DNA of 64,000 nt from JAFMKE01 sp964655225 (GCA_964655225.1 CAZZMB010000004.1:16737-80736); one strand, 5' to 3'; numbered from the stretch's first letter, positions 19,076 to 29,088 are shown. The notes: a model not told the origin generated them from the letters alone. A program made the numbers and translations.

Positions 19076-20173
19076 TTAAATAGTGAATCTACCGTTTTCA
19101 TATACTTTCTCACCATCTGCAAAAATTTCTCCTCCATTGGTCATATCGGCAATCATATCCCAATGTATACTTGAGTTGTTTTTACCTCCACACTGGTGAT
19201 AACTTTGCCCAATTGCCATATGTATGGTCCCTCCAATTTTTTCATCAAATAGTATATTTTTAGTAAACTGTTGAATGTTGAAATTAGTCCCTACTGCAGC
19301 TTCCCCGAAATGGCGAGCACCTGGAATATCAAAAATCTTGTCTAGAAATTCTTTACCTCTTTTTGCATCCCATTTAATTATCTCTCCATTCTTGACTTCT
19401 AAGCGAATATCTTCAACTTCGGTCCCCATATATATGCTAGGGTGAGAGAATCGTACAATTCCATTTACAGAATCTTCAACAGGTGCGGTATAAACCTCGC
19501 CAGAAGGCATATTCGTTTTCCCATCACTATTTATCCAGATTCTATCTTCGGTGCTGAAGCTTATGTCTATACCATTCCCTTTATAATGAACCTTCTTGCA
19601 GGTATTCAGATGGTCTACAATACTTTGTTGTGTATTACTTAATTTTTGCCATTCAGCGATAGGGTCATCATAGTTAAGGTTGCAAGCACCAAAAACAAAA
19701 TCTTGATATTCACTCAAACTCATGCCTGCTTCTTGCGCACTTGCTTGAGTAGGGAATTGACATAAGCTTCTGCGTAACTCATAGGTACCTGTTCTTGCCA
19801 TATAGGTTTTCATCATTGGCCGTCTTGCCGCACTGGCGACTTTTCTTTTTTCTGCATCCACATTCTGCCCATCTTTTAAGTTAAATGGTGCCCGAACGAC
19901 TAGGTAACAATCGAAGGTTTCCATTATTTGTTCCATAAACGGATTGACAAACTCCAGTTGATGTTGTCCTGCATTATCCAAAAATAATTTATGCTGTTCT
20001 TGAATTTCAATATCTAAAAAAGGATGTCCACCAGCCAAATAAATTTCTTTTATAAGCTCTTGCAAGAGTGGTTCAGCAAGATATGTGGATTTAACAAAAA
20101 CCTTATCTCCTTTGCTTACTTGTAAGCAATAAGTCGTAAGAAGTTTAGCATACTTTTCATAGATTGTCTTCAT
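19076..20173 (-). CDS. M29 family (AmpS/AmpT-like) aminopeptidase
   Basis: Cytosolic metallo-aminopeptidase of 365 residues without a signal peptide. The M29 features are in order: an N-terminal VSKGDKVFVKS-type domain, GEVYTAP, and the metal-binding C-terminal region GEAAVGTN, DEKIGGTIHMAIG, SSIHWDMI. Roughly 40 residues shorter than many M29 enzymes, mostly near the start. Likely releases N-terminal amino acids from peptides. A TAATATTG sequence lies four bases before the ATG (see promoter findings). Confidence 0.9.
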   Translation of the reverse strand: MKTIYEKYAKLLTTYCLQVSKGDKVFVKSTYLAEPLLQELIKEIYLAGGHPFLDIEIQEQHKLFLDNAGQHQLEFVNPFMEQIMETFDCYLVVRAPFNLKDGQNVDAEKRKVASAARRPMMKTYMARTGTYELRRSLCQFPTQASAQEAGMSLSEYQDFVFGACNLNYDDPIAEWQKLSNTQQSIVDHLNTCKKVHYKGNGIDISFSTEDRIWINSDGKTNMPSGEVYTAPVEDSVNGIVRFSHPSIYMGTEVEDIRLEVKNGEIIKWDAKRGKEFLDKIFDIPGARHFGEAAVGTNFNIQQFTKNILFDEKIGGTIHMAIGQSYHQCGGKNNSSIHWDMIADMTNGGEIFADGEKVYENGRFTI

Positions 20174-20311
20174 ATATCAATATTAGAGTAATTTAAAAAG
20201 TTGAAGATACAATTACTTATAGGATTGCCCAAAAATCAGAAGATGTACAAGTAAAGGAATTCAATAATTTTTTATACTTTGCATACATAATAGAATTAAA
20301 ACTAAGGAGTC

Positions 20312-20923
20312 ATGATAATTATTGGAATTGCTGGAGGTACAGGTTCGGGGAAAACAACTGTTGTAAATAAAATTATGAGTGTTATTCCAGAGGGTCATGT
20401 TGCCGTATTGGGTCAAGACTCTTACTATCAAGATAATTCCAAAGTTAGTTTTGAAGAGCGACAAAAAGTCAACTATGATCATCCTCGATCAATCGATTTT
20501 GAGCTACTTATTCAGCACATCAATGATTTGAAAGCAGGCAAGAAAATTCATGAACCCATATATTCATACCTTACGCATAGCAGAACAGATGATTATAAAG
20601 TGATTCATCCCAAAGATGTAATTATTATTGAAGGCATATTAGTCTTCACAAATGAAGAGTTACGCAAGTTATGTGACATTAAAATATTTGTTCACGCGGA
20701 TGCTGATGAACGATTAATAAGACGAATGAGGCGAGATATTACTGAGCGTGGACGAGATATTAACGAAGTCTTGAATCGGTATGAAACAATGCTCAAGCCG
20801 ATGCATAACCAATTCATAGAACCTACCATGAAGTATGCTGATATTATCGTTCCTGTAGGTGGAGATAATGTTGTAGCTATTGATGTCCTGGCTTCTATGA
20901 TAAAAGATAAACTTAAGACTTAA
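20312..20923 (+). CDS. udk: Uridine kinase
   Basis: Phosphorylates uridine/cytidine in pyrimidine salvage. P-loop GGTGSGKT at residues 8-15, then GQDSYYQD, NYDHPRSIDF and the C-terminal RRMRRDITERGRD lid region, all typical of Udk. 203 residues, normal length. An AAGGAG ribosome-binding sequence five to ten bases before the ATG fixes the start, unusual here because most neighbours lack one. Convergent with the giant gene at 20929; only five bases separate the two stops. Confidence 0.95.
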   Translation: MIIIGIAGGTGSGKTTVVNKIMSVIPEGHVAVLGQDSYYQDNSKVSFEERQKVNYDHPRSIDFELLIQHINDLKAGKKIHEPIYSYLTHSRTDDYKVIHPKDVIIIEGILVFTNEELRKLCDIKIFVHADADERLIRRMRRDITERGRDINEVLNRYETMLKPMHNQFIEPTMKYADIIVPVGGDNVVAIDVLASMIKDKLKT

Positions 20924-20928
20924 GGCGG

Positions 20929-23900
20929 TTAATTTTCTTTTTTCTTTTTGCCTTTATCTTTATCAAAATCCATTACTTCCTGCGGTACTCCAGTATTATT
21001 TGAGCCACTTGACGGAGATGAGTTAGGTTTAGAAAACTCATTTTTACCCTTATCTTTCCCTTTGTTTTTTCCTTTCCCTTGATTTTTTTCGAAATTCAAT
21101 ATTTCCTGCGGTAAACTCAAATTGCTGGGACTTGAGACATCTTGTTCAAGTTTGGCAGGTACTCCTTCTTCTGAATTTTCATTTATCGGTTTAACTTTTG
21201 TAGGGTCAGGTGGAGGTAAAGTTCCTCCATCTTCCAAAATTTTCATTCTTTGGATAAAAGCGAGCGCTTTCATTTCCTTAATACCCGTATACGTATAGAA
21301 ACTTCCATCATCTCCCTGAATTTTTCGCTTTTCAGGTTTCATCATATTAATTCTTTCAATAATATCCCTAAATGAAGAAGCGACCTCCATTAAATTAGTC
21401 GTATAGGTTATGTATACAAAGTCATTATATTCTGTTTTTAGGTATATATTCATGTAGTCTGAGCCCATTCTATGTCCAAATTCAAGATAACCGTTAATCT
21501 TTTTATGGATTCCTCTATCGCCAATAAAAGAGAGTCCAAATTGCCCCTCTGATCGAAAAATTCTTTCAGTGGGGTAGTACTTCATGTTCACATCGGTAAA
21601 TATCATGGAACTTTTTAAGTCTTTCGGCTTCTTAAAGGTGCCCGTAAGAGACAATTCATCCTGCATTTTCGCAAAAGATTTTGCCTCCAAAAATTCTGCC
21701 CAGTGAGCAAGTAAATCTTCGTCATAGTAAACATCCTTTCTTCCAAAATTATCTTCCAATAAGTAATATCCCATTTTATCTAGGATAGCACCATCAAAAT
21801 CTAAAGGCAAAGAAATACTTACATTAAAACTATACTCATCTTCAGTTAAATCTGTTCTAATTTGCCCTGCTAATTTTTCTTTCACTGCACCATAATTCAA
21901 AGAAAAATCCATACTCCCTTCTCCTTTTATGATATTCTCAGAGGGAAGGAATTCCAATAGATTACCTTTTATTGGACCATCACTGTTTATTTTTTCTGCT
22001 TGCCCAAAAGTGTAGCGTTGAGTTTTAGCATCGTGTTTTAAAATTCCATCCACTTCCAGCAATGCGACATCTAAGGGGCCAATTTGATTATTCAAGATAT
22101 TGGTATATATAGGGTTTGCTGCAATAGGATTAATGAATACTCCGGTGCGTAAGCGTTTCCCTTCAGGATTTTTTACACCATCAATGGTTAAATCAAGGCT
22201 ATCGGGGTCAACATTACCGTCAATTTGAAGGAAATTTGATGCGACATATTCATTTTTGAAATCTACTTTTACAAATCCATTAATTTTTACATCATTCAAG
22301 CTTGAGTATACATCTACATCTCCGTAAAACTGGACATCTGGATAAACAATAAAACTATCGGCTTTAGTAATTAAACCTCGTGCATGAAGAATATTTTCAG
22401 GCTTAGGTCCCTTTTTCTTATCCATCTTGCTCGAGTCGGCTAGAATAGCCTCAATTTTTGTGAGCTTAAGATATTGTGTAGGGATATTTTTAGTTTCGTA
22501 CTTGTATAGACCAGTACCGGTAAAATCGTTTTTACCATGAATAGTAATCGTCACGTCCTCCATGATATGTCGCTTACTTTCTGCACTTGCTTCAATAGTA
22601 GCTTGTGTTAATGTCTCCATGCGCGCTTCGGGATAAATAGAAACTTTTCCATCATGAGGAATAACTCGACTATCTGCTATAAATATTTGAGTAACACCGC
22701 TAGCTTCAATGATGGATTCTTCCAAGCTATAATCTGCATTGGTAGCGATAAAGGATAAAGAATCTTGACTAGATTTTAAGGAGGTGAAAGGAGCACCTGC
22801 GCTTCCTTCGGGAACAGAAAACTCTAATTTTTTATTATCAATATCCCAAAAGAATTCATCAATAGTGGTGACATATTGATTGTAGTTAAATTCTGTGCGA
22901 TTTTCATTGGTATTGGATTTGAAGTATCCAGTATTTTCAGTGAAATCAACATATGCATTAACATTTGGAGTATTGAAGTTTACCTTATCTCCATCAATCG
23001 TTTTAATTTTTAATGCGGCAGAATCAGCTAACAACTCTGTTGATTTAAATCTAAATCGATTAGAAGTCAATTGGCCATCATCCCAATCAATTAGTCCAGC
23101 ACCATGTACAGCTTTTTTTGTAATCTCTATTTGCCCATTTAACTGTGTCTTATTATTAAACATATTGAAAGGACTTGTTGGGCCTGAGTATGCAATCATG
23201 CTATCTAAATAAGGGAACCACTCCACAGAACTGTATGTGTTATTAACCTCTGGTGCTTCATACAGGCCTTCAGATTCTTCAATTGTAAATCTATCAGTTG
23301 CTGCCAAAAGCGAGTCAGGGTAGTATTTAATATGACCCGATTCGAATTTTGTGGTTTGGAATCCTACTAGCCCAGAGCCTGTTAAACCTTTATTATCAAG
23401 CGCTAGCTCACCAGCAGACATACCTTTGCCGCCGTATACGGGCAGTCCTTCTAAGGGGGTTGAAACTTGGAATCCCAATGATAAATCATCTTGTAGGCGT
23501 AAAGGTTGGTCAATATTAGGAAAAATTCCTCCAGAATATAATTGACCATTAAATTTTAAATTTTGCTGGTTTATATGCATCAAAGAATCGATGATAAATG
23601 GACTTATCTCATAATAGAAATCTTCTTTTTTATAAGCTCCACCTCCAATTTTGATATCTTCATAAAAGACTTTACTGGATGATTTTGATTCAAAAATTGG
23701 GAACTGTGCTAAATCTGAATTCCCGGATTTGTTAATGGGTAAATTTATTTTAAGACTACCTGATAGTTCTGATAAGGTTGATTTAATGGGCCGTAAAACA
23801 GCTTGTCCATATTGATTAAGTTTATCCCCATCAGGTATGTTTATGATAAGGGTATCAATTTGAGGGAGTTCCATGGTGAAATCATCGTAAATAAAGTGAT

Positions 23901-25707
23901 TATCAGTTCCAAAGAAGTCCATACGGCCAGAGAAGAACATACCATTAAAAAGCATATTTCTATTTTTTTCGATAGTAATCTTTTGACTATCAGGAAAAAA
24001 TAAAGTTGAATTAGCTATACTAATTGGTATTTTCTTTACGCCTTCTAGATTTAATGATTTGCTGTCTATATTTATGCTTGCATTTTTCACCTTATTATTG
24101 GAAAGAAAAGCGATGTTATCATAATCTTTTTTCTCAGCATTTGCCAATACATAGTGACTTACTTTTGGCTTTATTTCGATTTTTTCAGATTTTTCATCAT
24201 AGGTAATAAAACCCTCTTGGACTAGATTAAAAATGACAGGCTTAACTTGTTGAACAGTCAAGTTGGGGGATATTTGTTGAGCAAAATCGTAAGCATATAT
24301 ATAATTTTGCATGTTTGTCTCTGAATATATTCGAAGAATAGATAAAGGATCATAATTTACATTACCTCTTAAATCTTTCATTTTTTGCTTGCTAAAATAT
24401 TCCTTAGACTCAAAACTAGCAGCTTTTAAGCCAGATGAGCTTAGTGTGCTCAAATTAATTTCATTTTCATCAAGCTTCCAAGTAATAACATCAACTTTAA
24501 AATCTAATTTATGGTAGGAATTAAAAAAACTATACTTCGTTATATTACCATCATTTTTGATCAGTTTTATTGAATTATTGGATATATCATAAGACAAATC
24601 TATACGTGGATGGTGAATTGAGTCCTCATCAAAATATAAAGAAATTTCAGCATTACTACTACTAATTTTTTCGGGTAGATTGATTGTTATTGAATTTGTT
24701 AGGGCTCGCAGTATTTTTTGTTTTGAATTTTTTTTGTAAATAAATAGTTCAGCAGGCTCTCCACCACTACTTCCCAATATTTTGGAACCCGCTAAAGTAA
24801 ATCCACCATAATATATTACATTAGGCGTTAGTTGCTGGGGTGGTACATTTTCCTTTTGCGCAGAAAACCGAGGAAATCTTGTGGTTTCAGGATTAGCAGA
24901 ACTAACCATTTTGTCTTCTAGCCTTCCTATAATACTTGATTCGAAATAATCTTTGTAAGTAAACATCACTTCTTCAATAACATACTCTTGACTTTTTAGG
25001 TCGACCTCATAGGCACCAAACAAAGCTCTAACCTCAGCGTCCGGGAGACCGGCTCGCTCCCAATTCACCTTTCCTTTTGACCCATTCCATTTGTGCGTGG
25101 TGTAGTCATAGATTCCCGAAGTATTAAGTATTTTTATGGAGTCTCCAACTGTTTTGCCAATCAAATGGCCTGCATTAAGCGTTACAATTGGCCCATTTTC
25201 ATTAATACTTAGCGTAAACTGATTGGAACTTAACTTCCATATTTTCCCTCTACTAAACCACAATGCATTTTCGCGAAAAAGAGGAATAGTAAACTCAATA
25301 AAGTCTAAAATTAATTTACTATCTCCAGGTGTTGCATTATCCATTAATGCCATCAAAGTCTGCTGAAATTGACTCCATTGATTGGGTGCCAATGGGATTT
25401 CATTGAGAGTCAGGTAATACTTTAATAATTTTTGAAGCTGCGGATAAGCCTTGCCTCTAAGTTTCAGCATTTTATTACTGGACTCTATAAGATCATCTAT
25501 GACATTATCTGCTATTAAATTTTGCTTAAGCTTGGCGTCAAACTCCTTGAATAGGTCTTTTAATTCTGATCGATTAGTGGCCTCGAATTTTTGCTTTAGT
25601 GCTATTACAAATGCTTCCTTGTTTGTTGGTAAGGTATCGATGATTTGTCCTTTCACCGAAGGTATAAGTAACCACGAAATGATAAATAGTAAAATTACAT
25701 TTTTCAT
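20929..25707 (-). CDS. Giant secreted protein of unknown function (1592 aa)
   Basis: I do not recognise this protein. It has a signal peptide (residues 1-20, cut after VKGQ), a helical region to about residue 150, then more than 1200 residues of short, beta-rich segments with no membrane helix and very few Cys. The last 110 residues are low-complexity: Pro/Glu/Asn-rich, then Lys/Gly-rich (KGKNKGKDKGKN, KGKKKKEN), and contain two copies of a PQE-x2-xF-xK motif. The long beta-rich body vaguely resembles outer-membrane-associated or bridging proteins, but no family motif was found. No T9SS tail is apparent. Last gene of a minus-strand set with glmU-like, tpiA and prmA, starting 4 bases after prmA. 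Confidence 0.85.
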   Translation of the reverse strand: MKNVILLFIISWLLIPSVKGQIIDTLPTNKEAFVIALKQKFEATNRSELKDLFKEFDAKLKQNLIADNVIDDLIESSNKMLKLRGKAYPQLQKLLKYYLTLNEIPLAPNQWSQFQQTLMALMDNATPGDSKLILDFIEFTIPLFRENALWFSRGKIWKLSSNQFTLSINENGPIVTLNAGHLIGKTVGDSIKILNTSGIYDYTTHKWNGSKGKVNWERAGLPDAEVRALFGAYEVDLKSQEYVIEEVMFTYKDYFESSIIGRLEDKMVSSANPETTRFPRFSAQKENVPPQQLTPNVIYYGGFTLAGSKILGSSGGEPAELFIYKKNSKQKILRALTNSITINLPEKISSSNAEISLYFDEDSIHHPRIDLSYDISNNSIKLIKNDGNITKYSFFNSYHKLDFKVDVITWKLDENEINLSTLSSSGLKAASFESKEYFSKQKMKDLRGNVNYDPLSILRIYSETNMQNYIYAYDFAQQISPNLTVQQVKPVIFNLVQEGFITYDEKSEKIEIKPKVSHYVLANAEKKDYDNIAFLSNNKVKNASINIDSKSLNLEGVKKIPISIANSTLFFPDSQKITIEKNRNMLFNGMFFSGRMDFFGTDNHFIYDDFTMELPQIDTLIINIPDGDKLNQYGQAVLRPIKSTLSELSGSLKINLPINKSGNSDLAQFPIFESKSSSKVFYEDIKIGGGAYKKEDFYYEISPFIIDSLMHINQQNLKFNGQLYSGGIFPNIDQPLRLQDDLSLGFQVSTPLEGLPVYGGKGMSAGELALDNKGLTGSGLVGFQTTKFESGHIKYYPDSLLAATDRFTIEESEGLYEAPEVNNTYSSVEWFPYLDSMIAYSGPTSPFNMFNNKTQLNGQIEITKKAVHGAGLIDWDDGQLTSNRFRFKSTELLADSAALKIKTIDGDKVNFNTPNVNAYVDFTENTGYFKSNTNENRTEFNYNQYVTTIDEFFWDIDNKKLEFSVPEGSAGAPFTSLKSSQDSLSFIATNADYSLEESIIEASGVTQIFIADSRVIPHDGKVSIYPEARMETLTQATIEASAESKRHIMEDVTITIHGKNDFTGTGLYKYETKNIPTQYLKLTKIEAILADSSKMDKKKGPKPENILHARGLITKADSFIVYPDVQFYGDVDVYSSLNDVKINGFVKVDFKNEYVASNFLQIDGNVDPDSLDLTIDGVKNPEGKRLRTGVFINPIAANPIYTNILNNQIGPLDVALLEVDGILKHDAKTQRYTFGQAEKINSDGPIKGNLLEFLPSENIIKGEGSMDFSLNYGAVKEKLAGQIRTDLTEDEYSFNVSISLPLDFDGAILDKMGYYLLEDNFGRKDVYYDEDLLAHWAEFLEAKSFAKMQDELSLTGTFKKPKDLKSSMIFTDVNMKYYPTERIFRSEGQFGLSFIGDRGIHKKINGYLEFGHRMGSDYMNIYLKTEYNDFVYITYTTNLMEVASSFRDIIERINMMKPEKRKIQGDDGSFYTYTGIKEMKALAFIQRMKILEDGGTLPPPDPTKVKPINENSEEGVPAKLEQDVSSPSNLSLPQEILNFEKNQGKGKNKGKDKGKNEFSKPNSSPSSGSNNTGVPQEVMDFDKDKGKKKKEN

Positions 25708-25711
25708 ATGA

Positions 25712-26542
25712 TTATGATTTAGAGTAGTGCAAGGCTACCCAATTTTCTTGGTTTTTCCGATTCACAAAAATCAAATCTAGTGAATGGGCTAATGTTTTTA
25801 TTTCTTCCTCTTGATTTAATAGGATACCGCTAAGTAAAATGTCTCCTTTAGGTGTTAACAACGAGATAAGTTTGCCTAAATTTTCCTTAATAGTATTCGT
25901 TGTTACATTAGCTAGAATAATTTCATATTTTTTAACAGGAACTTGTGCCAGTTCTCCATGATGGGGATGAATCTTTGTACATTTATTGATTTGAGCGTTT
26001 TCAATAGTATTTAGATATGCCGGTTCTTCAATATCGTTGGCTTGAATTTCATTTGCCCCCATTTTCTCTGCAAGCAAACTTAATATACCCGTACCACATC
26101 CAAAATCTAAGACCAACTTGTCTTTGAAACTCATTGAAAGCATAATCGACATGACCATTGCAGTTGTGGCGTGATGCCCTGTACCAAATGCCATTTTGGG
26201 CTCAATGACTAATTCATATTTCACCGGCTGACTTGGATGAAATGAAGCCCTCACTAGGCAGTCATTTCCAATTTTAATGGCTTTGAAGTTTTTTTCCCAT
26301 TCTTGATTCCAGTTTTTGTTTTTAAGAATTCCAACGGTGTATTCAAGGCCTTTTAGGAAAGATAAAGAATTCAAGGTTTCTTGAAGCTTTTCCTCCCTAA
26401 AATTAGCATTATTAATATATGCATTCAGGGTATTTGTATCGAGTTCTTCGAAAGAATCGAATTGTAATTGATCTAAATATGCAATGAGTAAGTCGTTCTT
26501 GCCATTGGTATTTGTCAATTGAATGAGTTTATATTCAGGCAT
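25712..26542 (-). CDS. prmA: Ribosomal protein L11 methyltransferase
   Basis: SAM-dependent enzyme that methylates ribosomal protein L11. Conserved features: NWNQEWEKNFKAI, the PrmA signature AFGTGHHATT, SAM motif VLDFGCGTGILSLLA, and the catalytic-loop segment ILANVTTNTI. 276 residues, normal. Its ATG overlaps the end of tpiA by one base, pointing to translational coupling. Confidence 0.95.
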   Translation of the reverse strand: MPEYKLIQLTNTNGKNDLLIAYLDQLQFDSFEELDTNTLNAYINNANFREEKLQETLNSLSFLKGLEYTVGILKNKNWNQEWEKNFKAIKIGNDCLVRASFHPSQPVKYELVIEPKMAFGTGHHATTAMVMSIMLSMSFKDKLVLDFGCGTGILSLLAEKMGANEIQANDIEEPAYLNTIENAQINKCTKIHPHHGELAQVPVKKYEIILANVTTNTIKENLGKLISLLTPKGDILLSGILLNQEEEIKTLAHSLDLIFVNRKNQENWVALHYSKS

Positions 26543-27282
26543 CAGAGTGCATTGATAATCTGAAGAAAATCGGATGCATTTAAAGAGGCACCTCCGACTA
26601 AAGCACCATCAATATCTTTTTGTTGGAATAATTCAGTTGCATTTGAAGGTTTCACACTGCCACCATAGACGATACTCATGTGATTGGCGGTTTCCTCATC
26701 ATATAATGATCGAAGTAATTTTCTTATAAAAGCGTGGACTTCTTGAGCTTGATCGGCAGACGCGGTTTCTCCTGTTCCAATCGCCCATATAGGCTCATAG
26801 GCAATAATGCTATCCAATGCGGCCTCTTTATCCACTCCACTTAAAGCTGCTTTTATCTGTTCCTCTATAAAGGGTAGGTATTCTTTTGATTGACGGAGGG
26901 TTAAGCTTTCTCCGCAGCAAATAATAGGTACAATATCACTTAGTAAGGCCTGTTTAATCTTGGCATTCACTGTCTCATCATTTTCGTTAAAATGTGTTCT
27001 TCTTTCGGAATGCCCTATAACCACAAATTCGGCACCTAAAGATTGTAACATTTGACTTGATATCTCTCCTGTATAAGCACCGTTTTCATATTGACAAAGA
27101 TTTTGAGCGCCAACAGCGATGCGATCATCAACTATTTCTTGAATGACTCCTAAATGGGTGTAGGGCACACAGATTATGGTAGAATTGTCGCCTAATCCTT
27201 CCTTTAAGTCAATCACCAAATTGATAGCTTCATCGATGGTTGTATTCATTTTCCAATTCCCAATTACTACTTTCTTACTCAT
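26542..27282 (-). CDS. tpiA: Triosephosphate isomerase
   Basis: Interconverts dihydroxyacetone phosphate and glyceraldehyde-3-phosphate. Catalytic residues are Lys11 (GNWKMN), His91 (VIGHSERR) and Glu163 (AYEPIWAIGTG, with flexible loop 6 following); the phosphate-binding YGGSV and GALVGGASL are near the C-terminus. 246 residues, normal. It overlaps both neighbours by one base. Confidence 0.97.
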   Translation of the reverse strand: MSKKVVIGNWKMNTTIDEAINLVIDLKEGLGDNSTIICVPYTHLGVIQEIVDDRIAVGAQNLCQYENGAYTGEISSQMLQSLGAEFVVIGHSERRTHFNENDETVNAKIKQALLSDIVPIICCGESLTLRQSKEYLPFIEEQIKAALSGVDKEAALDSIIAYEPIWAIGTGETASADQAQEVHAFIRKLLRSLYDEETANHMSIVYGGSVKPSNATELFQQKDIDGALVGGASLNASDFLQIINAL

Positions 27283-28457
27283 TATTTCTGACTATTTTCG
27301 TATATGAATTTAAGGATATCCTTATCATATTCACTTAAGTTTTTGCCTCTTCTTTTCATAACTCGTTCAGCTACTTCAAGGGCAGAAGCTAATCTATATT
27401 TTGTTAAGCCTTCCGACCCGCCCCAACTGAATGAGCGGATAAACTTTTGAGGAAAGCCACCGCCAAAAATATTAGCAAAGACACCTACCACAGTTCCTGT
27501 ATTAAACATGGTATTGATACCACATTTACTATGGTCTCCCATAATTAAGCCAAGAAATTGAAGCTGACTATTGATAAAGTTCTTTTTATTATAGCTGTAG
27601 ACTTTTATTTCGCCATAATTATTTTTCAAATTAGAGTTGTTGGTGCCCGCACCAAGATTACACCATTCTCCAATAACTGAATTCCCTAAAAATCCATCAT
27701 GCCCCTTGTTGCTATGCCCCTGAATTACAGAATTATTAACCTCTCCACCAACTTTACTATACGGGCCAATAGTGGTGGCTCCATATATTTTAGTACTAAG
27801 CTTTAAAACTGCGTTGTTGCACAAAGCAAGTGCTCCTCGAACAACACAACCTTCCATCACCTCAGCATCTTTTCCAATGTAGATAGGCCCATTTGTAGTA
27901 TTAAGTATTGCTCCTTCTACGCTCGCTCCGTCCTCAATAAACAATTGATTTTGAGGTCCAATTAAAGTATTATTTTGGCTTAGGGGATTGGACTTCCGAT
28001 TAGCTATAACTTTTGCAAAATCTTGTCTCAGGATGTGCTCGTTTTTACTAAAAATATCCCATGGATTATGAATTTGCATGACTTGGCCATCAAACTGAAT
28101 TTCTTCTTCAAACACCTCTTTACCCACTTGTATGTGTGAAGCGATTAATTCCTCATGGTGGTATAGCGACTGACCTAAGGATAAACTTTTTATTGCTTGC
28201 CAAAGCAGGTCATCTGGAATTATGCATGAATTTACAAGGAGGTATGCATGATTTGGTTCTGGTTTCCAGGTGTCCCATTTACTTAAATAGGGCACGCAAG
28301 TTTTTATTTGCGGGGTCTCTTGCGCATAGTACTTCCATTTCTCTTGAATAGTGCTAATTCCTATACGCAACAATGAAATGGGTTTGCTTAATGTTAGAGG
28401 ATTAAGATTAATCCAATTTTCATAATGATCACTTAAAACAAAAATGGGCGCTGACAT
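27282..28457 (-). CDS. GlmU-like sugar nucleotidyltransferase-family protein
   Basis: A 391-residue protein with an N-terminal region resembling a nucleotidyltransferase and a C-terminal left-handed beta-helix of hexapeptide repeats (about residues 175-330, for example IGPYSKVGGEVNNSVI, LGNSVIGEWCNLGAG). The usual glycine-rich nucleotide-binding loop GxGTRM is missing; the corresponding start reads NPLTLSKPISLLRIG. Bacteroidota have a conserved family of this type near tpiA/prmA whose reaction has not been shown. A role in nucleotide-sugar or cell-envelope metabolism is an inference. First gene of a four-gene minus-strand operon. Confidence 0.8.
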   Translation of the reverse strand: MSAPIFVLSDHYENWINLNPLTLSKPISLLRIGISTIQEKWKYYAQETPQIKTCVPYLSKWDTWKPEPNHAYLLVNSCIIPDDLLWQAIKSLSLGQSLYHHEELIASHIQVGKEVFEEEIQFDGQVMQIHNPWDIFSKNEHILRQDFAKVIANRKSNPLSQNNTLIGPQNQLFIEDGASVEGAILNTTNGPIYIGKDAEVMEGCVVRGALALCNNAVLKLSTKIYGATTIGPYSKVGGEVNNSVIQGHSNKGHDGFLGNSVIGEWCNLGAGTNNSNLKNNYGEIKVYSYNKKNFINSQLQFLGLIMGDHSKCGINTMFNTGTVVGVFANIFGGGFPQKFIRSFSWGGSEGLTKYRLASALEVAERVMKRRGKNLSEYDKDILKFIYENSQK

Positions 28458-28461
28458 CCCG

Positions 28462-28469
28462 TAAATTTA
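28462..28469 (-). promoter_or_regulatory. Putative -7 element of the GlmU-like/tpiA operon
   Basis: Reads TAAATTTA on the minus strand, one mismatch from TAnnTTTG, with only four bases (CGGG) between it and the ATG at 28457. If used, the transcript would start at or inside the start codon. No TTG -33 element was found. Confidence 0.35.
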
Positions 28470-28569
28470 GGAAAATCTGATGAATAGTTTAGTTTTATTC
28501 GTGAAATGCTTTGGGAGAGTTTTAAAGAAGAAGCTTTAAATGAGGTATGCTCCGTACACGGTCTTGGTC

Positions 28570-28600
28570 TTGTTTTTTTGATTTTATTTTACTACATTTA
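28570..28600 (+). promoter_or_regulatory. Putative promoter of the ykuK-like gene
   Basis: TTG at 28570-28572, a 20-base spacer, then TACATTTA at 28593-28600 (one mismatch to TAnnTTTG). This is the usual Bacteroidota spacing; the ATG follows 17 bases later at 28618. Confidence 0.45.
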
Positions 28601-28617
28601 AAAAGCAATTTAAACAT

Positions 28618-29088
28618 ATGAGCTGGCGAAAATTAGATGGGACTTTTCTTGATAATGATTTACCAAAATTGGTAGAGGATACTATTCAGCATGAAATTAA
28701 GGCTGGTTATCAATTGAAGGTTTGTGTTGGGACAGATTCACAGGTGTACCGAAATCATATTGAATTTGCAAGTGCCGTAGTCTTTTTAAGGCAGGGAAGT
28801 GGCGGTTTTATGTTTGTTAATAACCACAGGTATGTTGGAATAATGTCCATTAAAGAAAGAATGATAACCGAAGTCGCTCAAAGTATCGAAGTTGCATACA
28901 GTATATGTGATATACTTGAAAAGTATAAGGTTGATTTTGAGGTACATGCCGATATCAATACAAATCCTAATTTTAAATCCAATACTGCCCTAAGAGAAGC
29001 GATGGGTTATATCATGGGTATGGGCTTCCAATTCAAAGCAAAACCTGAAGCCTTTGCAAGCACTTCTTGCGCGGATAAGGTGGTTTAA
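28618..29088 (+). CDS. YkuK-like RNase H-fold protein (DUF458)
   Basis: A 156-residue protein matching the DUF458/YkuK family, which has a predicted RNase H-like fold. Conserved acidic residues are visible in VCVGTDSQVY, ERMITEVAQS and VHADINTNPNFKSN. No activity has been demonstrated that I can name. It stands alone between the divergent glmU-like operon and the hem operon. Confidence 0.88.
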   Translation: MSWRKLDGTFLDNDLPKLVEDTIQHEIKAGYQLKVCVGTDSQVYRNHIEFASAVVFLRQGSGGFMFVNNHRYVGIMSIKERMITEVAQSIEVAYSICDILEKYKVDFEVHADINTNPNFKSNTALREAMGYIMGMGFQFKAKPEAFASTSCADKVV

